The notes beneath the pieces were generated by a model, which was not told where the DNA came from, made no database searches, and saw only the letters and a list, made by a program, of their open reading frames with translations. A program made the position numbers and the translations under genes. DNA of 64,000 nt from Antedon mediterranea (Eukaryota > Echinodermata > Crinoidea > Comatulida > Antedonidae). The stretch covers positions 19,128,101 to 19,192,100 of the forward strand of contig NC_092677.1 in the NCBI RefSeq assembly GCF_964355755.1, read 5' to 3'. This document shows, piece after piece, positions 25,149 through 38,600 of the stretch (positions are counted from its first letter, which is position 1; every line of letters starts with the position of its first letter).

Positions 25149-27192
25149 TATCTAGGCCTACATAATAATAGTATTTATAACGAACTATTATAATTGATTG
25201 TCTTAACGACGTGATGTACGTAAACCAAGTAAGTACTAATAGTAGTAAACAAAGTAAGAGTGACGTGAATAGAAATGAATAGTTTCTAGAGAGAGAGTCC
25301 TGAATGTAACACCACGCGCGGATTCATTGCATAGCAACCAACTAAAACGCAGTACGCACGGGTGTTTGAGTGAAATCATGAGTTACTTTTAATCGTAATC
25401 TTTTTTTACTCTGGTCCGGTTCAATACAATAGTTTAGTAATACTCTATTACGAATTTTAAAATCAGTTTCCTGGAAATAATCGTTTTTGCCAACCTATCA
25501 AAAATATATTTCATTTAATTACAGCTTAATATACAAAGTTAGTAAGTATTCGATACAAAAATCAAGTCTGGAGCATAAATAGAACCTACGTATGTCACAC
25601 ATTATGTGTGGATAATTGAACACTTAGATGACAAATATTTTATTTTAAAATTAGTTAGTTATTTAAATAAAATAGTATAACTTTTATTTTTAATGTGATT
25701 TGATTTACTCTTAACTGCAACTGTTTTTGGCACTAATTTAGTAATTAATATAGTAAATTGATTTGGTGGAAAAAGAATATAAAATAAAAAGTTTTCTGGC
25801 AATACTCGATTTTCTGGCAACCTATCGAGAAAATAATTTATTGTGTTACAGTTAATACTGTACAAATATTAGTATTGTGAGCATTTTGATACCAAAAGTG
25901 TGTAGGATAACAAGAACTCTACTTTTTAATCATATTTTAAAGTAATACAGTAGTGGCAATTTTAAAATTGCGACCGACTCCCTGGTGCATGAAAACAAAA
26001 TGTAAAACATGTTTTTTGGCTTCTGGGGGTCTTTTAAACATATTACATTTTCGTAAAGCAAAACAAAAATGAAACACTACAATTCAGATAGTTATTAATA
26101 CAAACATTGACTTTCATAACAATTATGATAAGGTATCGACAAAGTGGATGTCTGCAAATGTAGATGTCAGCTAAAAATACAGAAACCTCGAGAAATTGTA
26201 GGAAGTCTTTGCCTAAAAATGTGATTGACTCTCAAACTCAATTTATGAAAAAAAAAAGTTCATACTGTATAAATAAATTAAGAAGAATGCGTTCTGGCCC
26301 ACTTTAAGTCTTTCATTGGTGATAGGCCTACATGTTACTCCACTTTTTATACACCCGGCATATATTAATTACAATGTTACGACATTTAACATTAGAGTGG
26401 AGGGGTAGAGAAGTGGTACGGGTGCAAAGAGAAACAATTTTAAAATATACACTATTTATTCAAGAAATCATGTATTTCTTTTTATGTTTTATAGTAATAT
26501 AAGTACCACTAAACACATTAAAACATTTGCGATTTAATACTTTGTTGAAGTGTCAAGTCATAGTCGATTGATAGTATAGTAGCATGTAACCGCTAAGACG
26601 TTTTTATTTTTTTTATAATTATTAATTAATACAAACAGTCGAAAAAATTTGTTAGAAATAACAAGGTTATAGTGACTGATCCTATGTCATCTACAACTTA
26701 TAGAAAATCCAAATACTTTTTCACCTGTTTGAATAAAATACAAATATAAACCATCGAGTAATAATGTATTTATGTAAGTATTTCTATGTGGAGAGCCTCT
26801 TGAGTATCTTTATTTAACTTTAGGTGATCCTTTCAAGCGAGCAACTTGTTCAAATAGATTTGGTAGTGTGTAAATTCACAAGGAAAAAAGAAAGGTTTTC
26901 AACATTACAGATATATTATAAATGGGTACATACTGCAAAACTGAAGATGCTCTCCAAATTCAATCTGCTAAAAAACTTAATTTGTGAGGAAGTATGTACC
27001 CTCGTACAAACCATGTCCACTGAATAGATTGATGGAGAAGTTGTATTTTACTTTGTGGAAATAGCATTGAACTGTAGTTTCAAGTAATATAAAAAACAGT
27101 CTTATTTACAACGTTACAACAGTACATTACTGTTCACAGATCATGGCCATGATTTTGGTGAGGCAATCCAGTTGGAGCCTTCATATGTCGGT
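25149..27192. other. intergenic region, RRM-like gene to SEH1L 3' end
   Basis: No coding exon was recognised. It holds a degenerate direct duplication (about 25430-25570 and 25725-25905, sharing GCAACCTATC and TTTAGTAAT words). A dispersed repeat at 26390-26650 matches 36630-36900. A TTTATT at 26809-26814 is a possible SEH1L polyadenylation signal on the minus strand. Confidence 0.5.
26390..26650 (+). repeat. dispersed repeat, copy 1 (partner at 36630-36900)
   Basis: Collinear with 36630-36900 on the same strand. Shared blocks include ATTTTAAAATATA, TACCACTAAA, AACATTT.CGATTTAATAC, CATAGTCGATTGA, ACGTTTTTAT and ATTATTAATTAATACAAAC. Divergence is substantial and no ORF is seen. Confidence 0.7.
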
Positions 27193-30100
27193 TCAAAATG
27201 GTTTCATATATTGCCCATCACCTTTTAGTGTTTGGATGCATTTCCAATTTTCCAAGTAGTTGGCTGAAAATATACAAGAACAATGACTTTAAAATATTTA
27301 CAGGTATGGATTTAGGAGGTAGCACGCTCTCCCTTTTGACAGCTAGAATAAAATTATAAACTACTATATCTATTTTTGACAGACTATGTGTTTTGTAATC
27401 TTTGTTGTGTGTACCAAACTTATATTATTGTGCAAAGTTAAATGTATTATATATTATTGTATGTTTAACAATTAAATTTACCTTTCCATAATCGAACTAG
27501 TCCATCATCACTAGATGAAGCTAGGATGGTTCCAGTTATATTCCAACTAATCCTCCACACCTAATGCAAATAAATCAAAATAGTTCATACATTCAAAAAC
27601 ATTGATGAGGGGTATAAAGGAAATTTATTCATGTATTATATGTCTCTTACTTCCTGATTCTTTACTTTTTGGAAAAGCGCATTCAGCCACCCTCCAATTA
27701 TTTAACCCTTTATGGAATGAAACATCTAATAGTAGCTTACCTGTCTGTTTTGATGATCTAGAAGGCCAGATTGACACATTTCCAGCCTTGTTGGTCCAGG
27801 CATTGTTCCTGTATGTTCAGACCTTAACATGATAGATATAAATGCATACTAAATAAATTATAAACAAATTTTGTTAAAAAAATAAATATAAAAATAATAA
27901 GTTAATTATAGTATAAGAAAGTACTTTTAAAATACACTATACATAATACATAAAATGATTAATCCTTCTCACATAAGGGTCATGCTTTGTCCTATTATAT
28001 AGCTAGTCTAGGGAATTTTGTCAAATACAAAAATAATGTCTGGTGAAAAAGAAGATAGTTGTTGGAATTGGGTTTTACAGGATTTCCAAAATATATTTTA
28101 TTGTATTGTATTGAAGACATCAATGCAATTATTGTGTAACGTCTAAAGTTAATTTTAGATCAGAATTGTGCAGTTGTGGAAGAAAGCATGAAACTTGCCA
28201 CAGTTGCTATGATATTACCAAAGATCCATAAACATATTAATACCTTAATGGTTTTAATGTTGTAATTTTAACATCCTTTGATGCAACTGCAAGTGTGTGA
28301 TAGGATCGACCTAGATTTGGTGCAAATGCCACATCATGTACACCCTCGGTTATTGTCATTAATGTCTCTACTTTATTCCATTTTCTAGGGAAAAAAAAAA
28401 GAATATTATTTCCATGAAAATGTATTTTAACTTAAAAGTAAACGTAAAAGTTGCCACAAAATACAGGTTCACTACCTCAGGGCTGTATCTTATCCCCATG
28501 ACTTTACGATTGCCGTAGTACGCAGCAATATAGTCGTATTGTTAAATTGATTCTATTTTACTTGCACTTCTTAAGGATGCAAATAATAGTTATGGTCCTG
28601 TTTTGGATATTTTTTAATAATTTTTGTGGTTACTCCTATTTAAAGCTGAATGTTTCTAAGACAAGGGAAATGATTATCGATTTCCAACGTGAAAGACACA
28701 GCCCTGAGGTCAACCTATTTTAAATAACGGAACCAGTTGAGATCGAAGGCAATCTCAGTGGGGGATTAAACATACTTACTAAGGAATCTGAATGAATTTA
28801 AAATAAATAAGTAAATGTTTTATAACTCATTTGTGGAATTTTTTGGATTTAAACGTTTTTATTTTATATGTTGGTTATAAAATCTAAATTCACGATGTGT
28901 TGCAACATTTACGAAGTTGCCTATAGAGTGTAAAAAAATTGAACTTATAGTTCTTGTCATTTATCGTAGAACATTTTATTTTAAACGTCAATTGAACAAG
29001 AATTTATCAGGCAGGAAAGCAAGTATGCAATGTTCGTTATATAGAAATGTACTGAAGAAATTTAATAAACTATTTATGGCAGCATGATACCAAATAGGGG
29101 TTTTCCGTTTTGGCGACTTGTGATTCGAGCATAGTGTGTGCAGCAATCTTCGCCCGTGATGGACCGCTAGGACTGATATTAGCCTAGCTTAGTTATGATA
29201 AAATGTAGTATGGAATTCGCCAGATGGGTCGACCATCACAAAATTAATACTCGCCCCTTACCAAAATAATGTATTACACCACCTAATGTAGATTTGCAGA
29301 AAAATATAGTCAAACGTCGGGGCGGGCTTATACCCGAGTATAGGCTTATACTCGCATCAGTACTAACAGTCATAACAAATATAATAAAATATACAGTACC
29401 TTTCTGATTGACTGTATTCAAACAGAAGAACTTTTCCTCCACCAGAGGGGTTAGGGTCATTACTTCCAACAGCAACCATTGGTGAGTGAATTCTGTAAAA
29501 GGTATAGTGTTTTATTATGTTTTCACAAAAAAATTTAAAATAATAAAAATATTTATTTATTATACTTTCAAAATCACATTTTAATTTTCTACATAATGTA
29601 ACAGTTTTAGAACGAATCATAATTTGTATATGTATTTATATGTATATGTGTATATATTTTTTTCATTTACCGATGTCGGTACTTATTTCATTTATATCAT
29701 GAAAATATAGAAATATAATTTTAAATAATTTTGATAAAGAAGATGTTATTCTTATTATTGTAATTTTTATCCTCAATTATATAATTATATACTCTAGGTT
29801 TATTTATATTTTTTTTAGTAATGTGTTTTGTTGTGGGTCCCTGCGAGACAAGTTTTAACTTCTAGAAGGGATCCATGATAATAATGACAACCAATTACTG
29901 TTTTATCTATGTTTACTTTAATATCTTTTTTTCTATTTTGTATATGTTCAGTCATTATTATCTGAATAAATGTTATCTGAATCTGAATCATACTGTTTGA
30001 AGATAAATTTGTATTGCAATGTCATTATCAACAAATCAATCCTTAGAACTTAAACTATTGATGATCAATTTGATATTAGTCAATGTTTCCTTGAATGTTT

Positions 30101-33100
30101 TAGGCTTGTGGCAGCAGTCATGTCAAAATAGGTCTGAACAGCAATCCAAGTAAAATAAGATTATGTAATACAGTGTAATTACATAACCTCAATTTTATAA
30201 ATGTTTCCAATTAAGAACAATGAAAGGCCTGTGCCATAACTGAAGGGTTATAGCTATCAAAGTATATCAAATGTTCTACCTGGATGGATTCCAAGAAATA
30301 CAACTGCATTTTGACATTTTTGTATTGATTTCCTCCTAAAAATAAGTAAAATGGAAAGCAATTATATGATTTTTATACAATAGCTGCCATATAAATGCCA
30401 TAATAGAATAAGATTACACATAAATAACACAGAATAGGTTTTACTGTCTAGGCAAAAATGTTTTCCTCCAAATTGGGGTTTGGTATTTATTTAAGCAAAA
30501 TTAAAAAACGACAAAATTATCCAAGTTAAACTGTTTACATGCTTTGGCTATATTATCGTGAGATATACATATTATTTCAAATGACAAAGCTGGGTTTTAT
30601 ATTGTTTGTCCAAACATAAATTAAATTGCTACCGGGCGAAAACGTAGACCTTAATGAACCAACGGCAGAATCGTCTGTGATGCACTAAACAAACTCAATT
30701 TAATGTGTTGTAAATAAGTTTGCTATGTTTATAAGGCACATGCTAACTGTGCTGCCACATGATTCAATGTGTTATTCAAAGCGTAGTCTTTTTGACGTCC
30801 AGACAGCAGTGGTAAAATACATTAGTATTGGTTTCCCAATCTATATTAATAGCAATCTTCCAATTAAAAATTTAATAGATAGACATACCTGTACAGAAGA
30901 CCAGACAGTCAAATTCATAACATCCGATGCTTCATAAAACCTAACAATTCCATCAGTAGAACAAGTTGCCTGCAAAGCATTATTATTTAAAACTTGCATA
31001 TTAACAAAAAAATGGTTATGGTTCATTATCATGTTTACTTTAAAATGATTTTGGTCGTGATGAGGACAAGGATAAATGTACAGATTAAGACAATAGGGAG
31101 CTTTCAAATCGGGACAGTAAATGAGGCATACAAAAGCTCACAATTGATGACAGATGATGATTATGACAATGATGACATGATGATTATGACAATGATGACT
31201 ATGACAATGATGACAGATGACTATGACAATGATGACAGATGATGATTATGACAATGATGAAAGATAATGATTATGACAATGATGACAGATAATGATGATG
31301 AGAATGACAGATGATTATGACAATGACAGATGATGACTATGATGACAATGATGACAGATAATGATTATGACAATGATGACAGATAATGATTATGACAATG
31401 ATGACAGATGATTATGACAATGACAGACAATGATTATGACAATGACAGATGATGACAATGATGACAGATAATGATAATGAAAATGATGACAGATAATGAT
31501 TATGAAAATGTTGACAGATGATGACTATGACAATGATGACAGATGATTATGACAATGATGACAGATGATGATTATGACAATGATGACAGATGATGATTAT
31601 GACAATGATGACAGATAATGATTATGACAATGATGACAGATAATTATGACAATGATGACAGATGATTATGACAATGATGACAGATGATGATTATGACAAT
31701 GATGACAGATAATGATTATGACAATGACATAAATAATGATTTAGACAATTATGACAGAATATAACTAGGGCAATGATTATGATGATAAATATAGCCCAGT
31801 TCCCCATGTCAAAAAAAGTGCATTTGTGTGCAAATCATGGGGAAAGTGTAAACATTGTGTTTTATGAATATTTAAAGCATGCTGGCTATAACAACCCATG
31901 ATTGTCAAATTTCTAAAATGACCTGACCTTAATGTGAATAGTTTGACCCATTGAAAACAAAATGGTCCTATCTTTGTAACGCTTAGATTAAATGAAATAA
32001 TTTGACTGTCAAATTTTTGGGGAGATGCATATTATTATTCATTCTAATGGAAAAGTTTGTCCAAACATTTTGTTATTATACAACTATGACGTTATCCAAA
32101 TTCCTTCACTTGCACTGATGAAGGGCTAGTGTTGCCCGAAAGCTCTGCTAACTTTTCTGGCTGTTTTACTTCTCGTTTTGATTTAGCTTTTCGCTTTTAT
32201 TTTGTATCTCCATTGAGATCCAGCCACTGATACCCACAGCATTGTCATTTTTTCAGTAATTTGCCTTTGGATTGTTATTATACAACTAATATATATTTTT
32301 TAAACAATTTCAAATAAAAAAAAAAATATAGGAATGTGTTACTACCAGTACAGGTCAAAGGTCAATAAAAAGATTTTGGGTTATTCTCTTGGAAAAGTTC
32401 TGGTATGTAGGTCAAAGGAAAAAAATGCCAAAAATCATACTTCCGGCCATTTTTGGAAAAACTTTTCCATTAGAACATATATTAATATGCAGAATTCGAT
32501 CCAACTCCGTCCTAAACCGTCTCAGCCAAACTCAAGTTGGCCCCTAGTCAAGTCGGCCCTAAGTCAAGTCGGCGCCATGTCAACTCGGCTACACGTCAAC
32601 TCAGCCTCAAGTCAACTCTGCCTCAAGTCAACTCAGCCAAAAACTAATCTGTCAACTCGGCCCCAATAAAGTATGAGACGCAAAAAGCGAAGCGAATTGA
32701 TAAAATAATTTTAAATATATTATTTTTTATAAACATTTTTATCTTACTGTAATCTAAAAATATCTATATCTAAGAATATAATTACATTCATTCTGGGAAA
32801 ATCCTTGTATCAAAATATATAGGCCTAGCCTAGCCTAGCCGAGATGACATGAGGCCGAGTTGACTTGAGGCCGACTTGACTTGGGGCCGACTTGACTTTG
32901 GCCGAGACGGTTTAGGGCCGAGTTGACCTATATATGCATCTCCCAAATAATTTAACACAAAAATTATTTCGGACATGGGTTTTTATAACCAGCAAGCTTC
33001 AAATATTCATAAAACACAATGTTTACACTTTCCTTATGATCTGCACACGAAAATACATAGGGAACTGGACTAGTAGGACAATTATGATTATGATAATGAA

Positions 33101-35274
33101 TAGGAAAACGATGAGGGCAATAATAATGATAGTCAGGATGAGGTCAATGATGATGGTCAGGATGAGGTCAATGATGATGGTCATGATGAGGGCAATGATG
33201 ATGGTCAGGATGAGGTCAATGATGATGGTCATGATGAGGGCAATGATGATGGTCATGATGATGGTCATGATGAGGGCAATGATGATGGTCATGATGAGGG
33301 CAATAATGATGGTCAGGATGAGGTCAATGATGATGGTTAGGATGAGGTCAATGATGATGGTCATGATGAGGGCAATGATGATGGTCATGATGAGGGCAAT
33401 GATGATGGTCATGATGAGGGCAATGATGATGGTCATGATGAGGGCAATGATGATGGTCAGGATGAGGTCAATGATGATGGTCAGGATGAGGTCAATGATG
33501 ATGGTCAGGATGAGGTCAATGATGATGGTCATGATGAGGGCAATGATGATGGTCATGATGAGGGCAATGATGATGGTCAGGATGAGGTCAATGATGATGG
33601 TCATGATGAGGGCAATGATGATGGTAATGATGAGGGCAATGATGATGGTAATGATGAGGGCAATGATGATGGTAATGATGAGGGCAATGATGATGGTCAT
33701 GAAGATTCTTCCTATATGATCCCCTTACCACTTGCAATCCTAAATGTTTGGGAGCAAATTTCACATCTGTTATTGACGTTCTGCTGTCAACAAATGTAGT
33801 TCTTTTCACCCAATGACCTTGGCTTTTCTGTTTTGAGGTAGAGTCACCAACTATAATATAACAATAAATAAATTATCAGTTAAGTTCACATTCATAAAAG
33901 ATTAGTTAAAATCTCAATGATTCAAATTTGTTTAAGAAAGCCTAAAGATTCAAGAAAAGGAGATGTATCATAATTCTCTTGTGCTAGTCATAATAAATAA
34001 GGATGAATTATGTGTTTCTAATAGTATTAAACTAGCTCTTACCAATTTCTTCCCAGATGGCAGTTGTCCTGTCAAATGAACAGGATGCTAACACCTGACC
34101 AAATTCAGGATGACACCAAGTCACACGCCACACAGAGCCACCATGTGACTGTATAGAAAAAAATATATACATATATGTATAGATTGTTAGAAAATGAAAA
34201 AGAGACTGAGGCTGGTTTCTTTTAACCCACCTGTTTGGTGCTATTTGGATTCAGCACTTCCTTTTTGTTAAAAACCAAGAATTGTTATTAGAAATTTAGA
34301 GAACAAGCTGGTCATTTAATAGTATCTTTTCAAAACAAACTAATCATCCAACAATCAAACAAACTTTTTCTCTTCAATTTGATTTAACTTGGAAGGAAAA
34401 ATTCCAATATTCTTTCATTTCTTTAAACTTAGAATAAATGGCTTTTAAACTTACTCTCCAATTTGCTGTACACTGCCATTCACCATCTTCTCCCAGATCC
34501 CAAACCTATCAAGTAACAAGAAATATTTCTTACAAAAAACGGCCCCAACTTTTTGTTTTAATCGTTGCTCTTTTTGTTTTAATTGTTGCTCTTTCTTTTT
34601 TAAATTGATATTCTATTTAATAATAGAAACAATGATTAATTTTTAAGTCAGTAAGCCTAGGTAAACATTTAGTGCAATGTAAAATAAAGTCTGAAATGAG
34701 GGCCTATATATCAGGTATTAAATAGGCTACATCATTATCATGTTTTGCTCACACTTGGGTGATTTTTTTAAATAACCTATAATAAATTTTGTATGGCACA
34801 TCCTAGCTATGCTTTATCAATATAAATAATAATAAATAAATATTCAATATCCTCGAAAGTATAATCTCAATATAATTTGGGCTCGATCCAATCGTCTTAT
34901 CGAAACTTATTCATTGCGCCCGATCATAACTGGGCCAGATTGTCTCTGTCAGTCCAATCGTCTTAGAACCCTTGTTTTATTATGTTGGACCCGATCATCT
35001 CATATTATATTCCTATTACGGTAATCGGCTTAGAACCTTGTTGGGCCCGATCGTCCGTGATCCAGGTCGATGGTCTTTTCCACACGCCAGACATACCTCC
35101 CCTCTACTCTACTCTACTAGTATTATTAGTAGGCCTACCCTCCGACCATACCTTAAGACTTTGGTCACTAGAACATGTAGCCATTCGTTTTCCATAAAAA
35201 TCAAAAGCTACATCATGAATTAAGTCTTTGTGTTCTGCAGAGATACTTTTTATTGGACACAAAGGAGCCTCCAT
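27193..35274 (-). CDS. SEH1L: nucleoporin SEH1 (GATOR2 and Nup107-160 subunit)
   Basis: Eleven minus-strand exons: 35152-35274, 34455-34505, 34043-34148, 33729-33850, 30889-30969, 30280-30335, 29400-29492, 28244-28384, 27741-27822, 27482-27560 and 27193-27263. All phases agree and the product is 334 aa. It is a WD40 propeller. The start contains [20 protein letters not shown]. Later blocks are WKRTT-type [73 protein letters not shown] and [20 protein letters not shown]. These are near-collinear with vertebrate SEH1, and the short C-terminus ends soon after [13 protein letters not shown]1 acts in the nuclear-pore Y complex, at kinetochores and in GATOR2 (mTORC1 amino-acid sensing). It is divergent from STMP1. 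Intron 4 is almost entirely repeats. Confidence 0.96.
28466..28760 (+). mobile_element. LINE reverse-transcriptase fragment
   Basis: On the plus strand, antisense to SEH1L, it reads LPQGCILSP, then a stretch with stops, then [17 protein letters not shown] and [19 protein letters not shown] blocks. These are typical of CR1/L2-type RT. Frameshifts and stops show decay. It lies in the SEH1L intron between 28384 and 29400. Confidence 0.7.
31140..31770 (+). repeat. minisatellite, GATGATTATGACAATGATGACA-type
   Basis: About 630 bp of irregular units such as GATTATGACAATGATGACAG, with purine/TGA-rich variants, in SEH1L intron 4 starting 170 bp from the exon at 30969. Confidence 0.95.
31823..33051. 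mobile_element. foldback element with inverted GTCAACTCGGCC arrays
   Basis: The outer left arm (31823-32030) contains GGAAAGTGTAAACATTGTGT and GGGGAGATGCAT. It returns inverted at 32934-33051 (ATGCATCTCCC, ACACAATGTTTACACTTTCC). Inside lie arrays of AAGTCAACTCGGCC-type units, forward at 32505-32665 and inverted at 32838-32930. A separate 185-bp insertion sits at 32087-32271. It has no ORF of its own and is bordered on both sides by GATGA-type minisatellites in SEH1L intron 4. Confidence 0.7.
32087..32271 (+). mobile_element. 185-bp insertion with hammerhead-like core and 17-bp target duplication
   Basis: It is flanked by identical 17-mers TTGTTATTATACAACTA at 32070-32086 and 32272-32288. Inside, CTGATGA (32115-32121) is followed by A, GGGC-tagtgtt-GCCC, and GAAA (32138-32141). 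Then comes AGC-tct-GCT with a following A. This is the order of a hammerhead ribozyme (core, stem II, GAAA, stem III, NUH). Departures are one extra A before stem II and no convincing stem I. Penelope-like elements and retrozymes carry such motifs. Confidence 0.6.
33100..33700 (+). repeat. 24-bp minisatellite in SEH1L intron 4
   Basis: About 25 units of GATGATGGTCATGATGAGGGCAAT, alternating between GTCAGGATGAGGTCAAT and GTCATGATGAGGGCAAT forms. It is open in several frames on both strands because the unit is a multiple of three. It ends 29 bp from the exon 4 splice donor (33728). Confidence 0.95.
34870..35070 (+). repeat. GGGCCCGATCGTC-type motif cluster, copy 1
   Basis: It contains repeated words such as CCAATCGTCTTA, TTGGACCCGATCATC and TTGGGCCCGATCGTCC. 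Related clusters lie at 39628-39800 (inverted) and 54590-54715. It lies in SEH1L intron 1. Confidence 0.55.
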
Positions 35275-35686
35275 TATGATTTAAAATAAAAGAGAAATCA
35301 AAATCACTTTTCAACCCGCCAGACAGCAGAGTAGCATCACACACACAGGACATTAGACTGGACTATTATTTAATAGGGATAACAAACACAGCATATCATA
35401 GTGTAGGCTTTAAATATTATTATTATCATTATATTATAAAAACGTAGAAAAATATTGTTACTTTTTAATCTCGCTTTATTAAATAATGTATTATATTGAT
35501 ACAAAATGTTGAAATCTAAATCGTGGGACCTAATTTCCCCTGCCCTACAATAGTATAGGCTTAGTGGAAAGTCCCCCCCCCCCCCCCGGCCCACTCAACT
35601 TAACTAACAGCAAGCAGCAGCATTTATAGAAACTGACTGGTCGTGTGGTGGTATCCTGTTGTTTTGCATGTTGTGTGATCCTTAAA
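35275..35686. promoter_or_regulatory. putative bidirectional promoter of SEH1L and STMP1
   Basis: Only 412 bp separate the two divergent start codons, so both 5' UTRs and promoters must lie here unless there are upstream non-coding exons. It contains a C run (35573-35587) and no clear TATA box. The assignment rests on gene geometry alone. Confidence 0.6.
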
Positions 35687-38600
35687 ATGGGTTTATTTGG
35701 ATTTTTGGTAAGTAAAATCCAGCCTCCAATCAATATAGCCTAGGCCTAGGACTAGTATTACTACTAGTACCTCTAGGGCCTAGGCCTAGGCTAGGCTAAG
35801 TAGGCCTGGGCCTAGGGCCTAGCTAGACTCTACTAGTAGGCCTAGCTAGGCCTACCTAGTAGTAGTAGGCCTAGGCCTACTGTACTAGTCAAGTCGCCCC
35901 ATCGCAAAGTCGCCCCATACAAAGTCGCCCCATCGCAAAGTCGCCCCCATCGCAAAGTCGCCCCGACACAGTCGCCCCATCGCAAAGTCGCGCCAACGCA
36001 AAGTCGCGCCAACGCAAAGTCGCCCCATCGCAAAGTCGCCCCAACCGCAAAGTCGCCCCAATCGCAAAGTCGCCCCAAACGTTAAAATAGTTTACAAGTG
36101 CGTAAAATGTCGCAATGATACACAAAATAACACGGAACGTGTAGGTGTTATGCGCGATTTGAACGATTGGCGCAATTTAAAATTGCGCAAAGAATTCCTT
36201 GCGCAATTTGAATTGAAACATCCGTTTCAAATTGCGCAAGCAACGTATTAAATTGCGCAAGTAATCTGCAAATTGCGCAAGGTTTTTCGACAGATTGTGA
36301 AATCATGCACACCCATATTTTTATAGTAATTTCTAAGAACTAGATGGCACGCTCGCTTCGCTCGCGTACCATCTAGGTCGTGCCCACAGATGGTTCTCGA
36401 ATACACAGTATTTCCAGCGAGAAAAAAATGGAGATTTCAAATGTACTTCAAATGCAGGACTATAATACATTGTCGTTTACAGAAACGAATAAATATACAC
36501 AATGATTTATGTAGTCAACCAAAATTAGCACCCTGGGAATTACTTCCGAGAGAGAAACAAAATGAGTCAAATTTTTTTATTTGGACTCATTTAAACAAAC
36601 CCAATTTGTGTTTTGTATGTAACATTAAGGGTTGAGGGATGGGGGAAGAAGATAGGTACAAAGAGGAAACATTTTAAAATATATTCTTATCCACTCAGTA
36701 ACGAAATATTGTTTTTAATGTTTTATAAATAATATACCACTAAATACAGTAAAACATTTACGATTTAATACGGTACTTTGTTAAAACTCTCACTGTCATA
36801 GTCGATTGAAATAGTAAAGTACATGTAACGATACACCACTACGACGTTTATATATTTTTAAATTATTAATTAATACAAACGTTGAGAAGCAACTGTCAGT
36901 AATAACGTTTATTTATTTGTATATTATATGTTTATAATCTAACAGTAGGGCCTACCCACACTCACAGTAATAAAGTTTATTTGTATATATTTTTATATTA
37001 CATCTAACAGTACCAACACTCACAGTAAGAAATTTGCGATTCAAATTGCGATCAAAAGTGGTTAATACCTTAACAGTATTGTACAGCATTGCAATACTAT
37101 TTATGTTTATTCTCCAAGGGGGCCCATAAATCTAAATCTATACCTCTATGGTTAAACCAAATAATTTGGAATGTTTATTTGTATATTATATGTTTATAAT
37201 CTAACAGTAGGGCCTACCCACACTCACAGTAATAAAGTTTATTTGTATATATTTTTATATTACATCTAACAGTACCAACACCCACAGTAAGAAATTTGCG
37301 ATTCAAATTGCGATCAAAAGTGGTTTTAACCATTAAAATACCTTAACAGTATTGTACGTCAAATACTATTTATGTTTATTCTCCAAGGGGGCCCATAAAT
37401 CTAAATCTATACCTGTATGGTTAAACCAAATAATTTGGAATGTTCCATTCATCACAAATCAATACATTTGTAAAAACGTATATTAAATGTATCAAAATAG
37501 TATTTTTTAAAGAAAATCGGCCTGTCTTCAACATTATGATGCTGTACTCGAACTGTTCAACCGGTTTTCAGCTATTAAAAACAATTATCGTAGGAGGAGA
37601 TAGGAAAATGCGAAGCCTCCTCGCATTTTTGTGGCGGGTATTTTTCAAGATGGACATCCATTAGACAGTGTATACCACGATCGGAAAACACCCCTATTTG
37701 GGGCAAATCGTTGAACCTAAATTCGTTTTAATCGTCAATAACTAATTATCTAACTTAATTTAATTAGTAAACAGGGTTACATCAGGTGGTTAAAATCAGT
37801 ACCGAAAGTACGAACCAACTTTATATACCATCGAGTAAAAATTCTAGAAGTAAGGCGCGATTTACCGAATTTTGCCCTTACGTAAATTTATATATAGATG
37901 ATTCAAAATTAAAGATAATATCGCATTTCCTTATTTTAGTAGTGAAAATATTGTTAGCATACCAACAAAGACCCGAAAAAGGAAAACGAAGCGGTGGTGT
38001 TCCCGGCGGGCGGCTAATACTACTCTAGCCTACTGGCTATGTTTTGATAGCAAGTCTAAACGTTGGTGGCGGTAGACTATGTTGTGTATTACTACCTTAA
38101 TTTTTGTTATTTTTACATTTATTTTGATTTATTTCAAGTTACAATGAGTGATAATATTATTTAATTGTGTATGCCACTTATGTTGTGTATATTATACACA
38201 TGTTATCTTTGCATTTATTATGTTTCATTTTGAGTTATTAGTTTCCAATAAATTATTATTGTTAACCGATCGTTGACGTTGGCACGCATTCTGGTAGAAT
38301 TCTGTTGCGCAATTTGACAATTTTACAAATTGTGCAGCGCAATTTGAAATTGCGCAAGGATTTTCTTGGGCAATTTGAGATTGCGCAAGTTGATTGTGCA
38401 ATATTAAATTGAAATCCTATATATTAATAATAAATTTTTTTGTTATTTTACAGATCTGAATGACGATTTGTAAACATAGTTTAAGATTATAGTATTATTC
38501 GGCATAATGTCATTTAACAGTACATACTTATTTAAATGTGAAATATTTTATAGGGAACTGTGTCTTTTATTTTATATGCCACATATCACCACTATACAGT

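Noticed and set aside
32934-33719. Long open frames on both strands (methionine/arginine-rich or isoleucine-rich products)
   Set aside because: A 24-bp repeat with no stop in several frames stays open by construction. It lies in an SEH1L intron and has no initiation or family signal.
35842-36125. Three overlapping minus-strand frames encoding GDFA/TLRWG repeats
   Set aside because: Translation of the AAGTCGCCCCATCGC array; open in three frames with no conserved domain.
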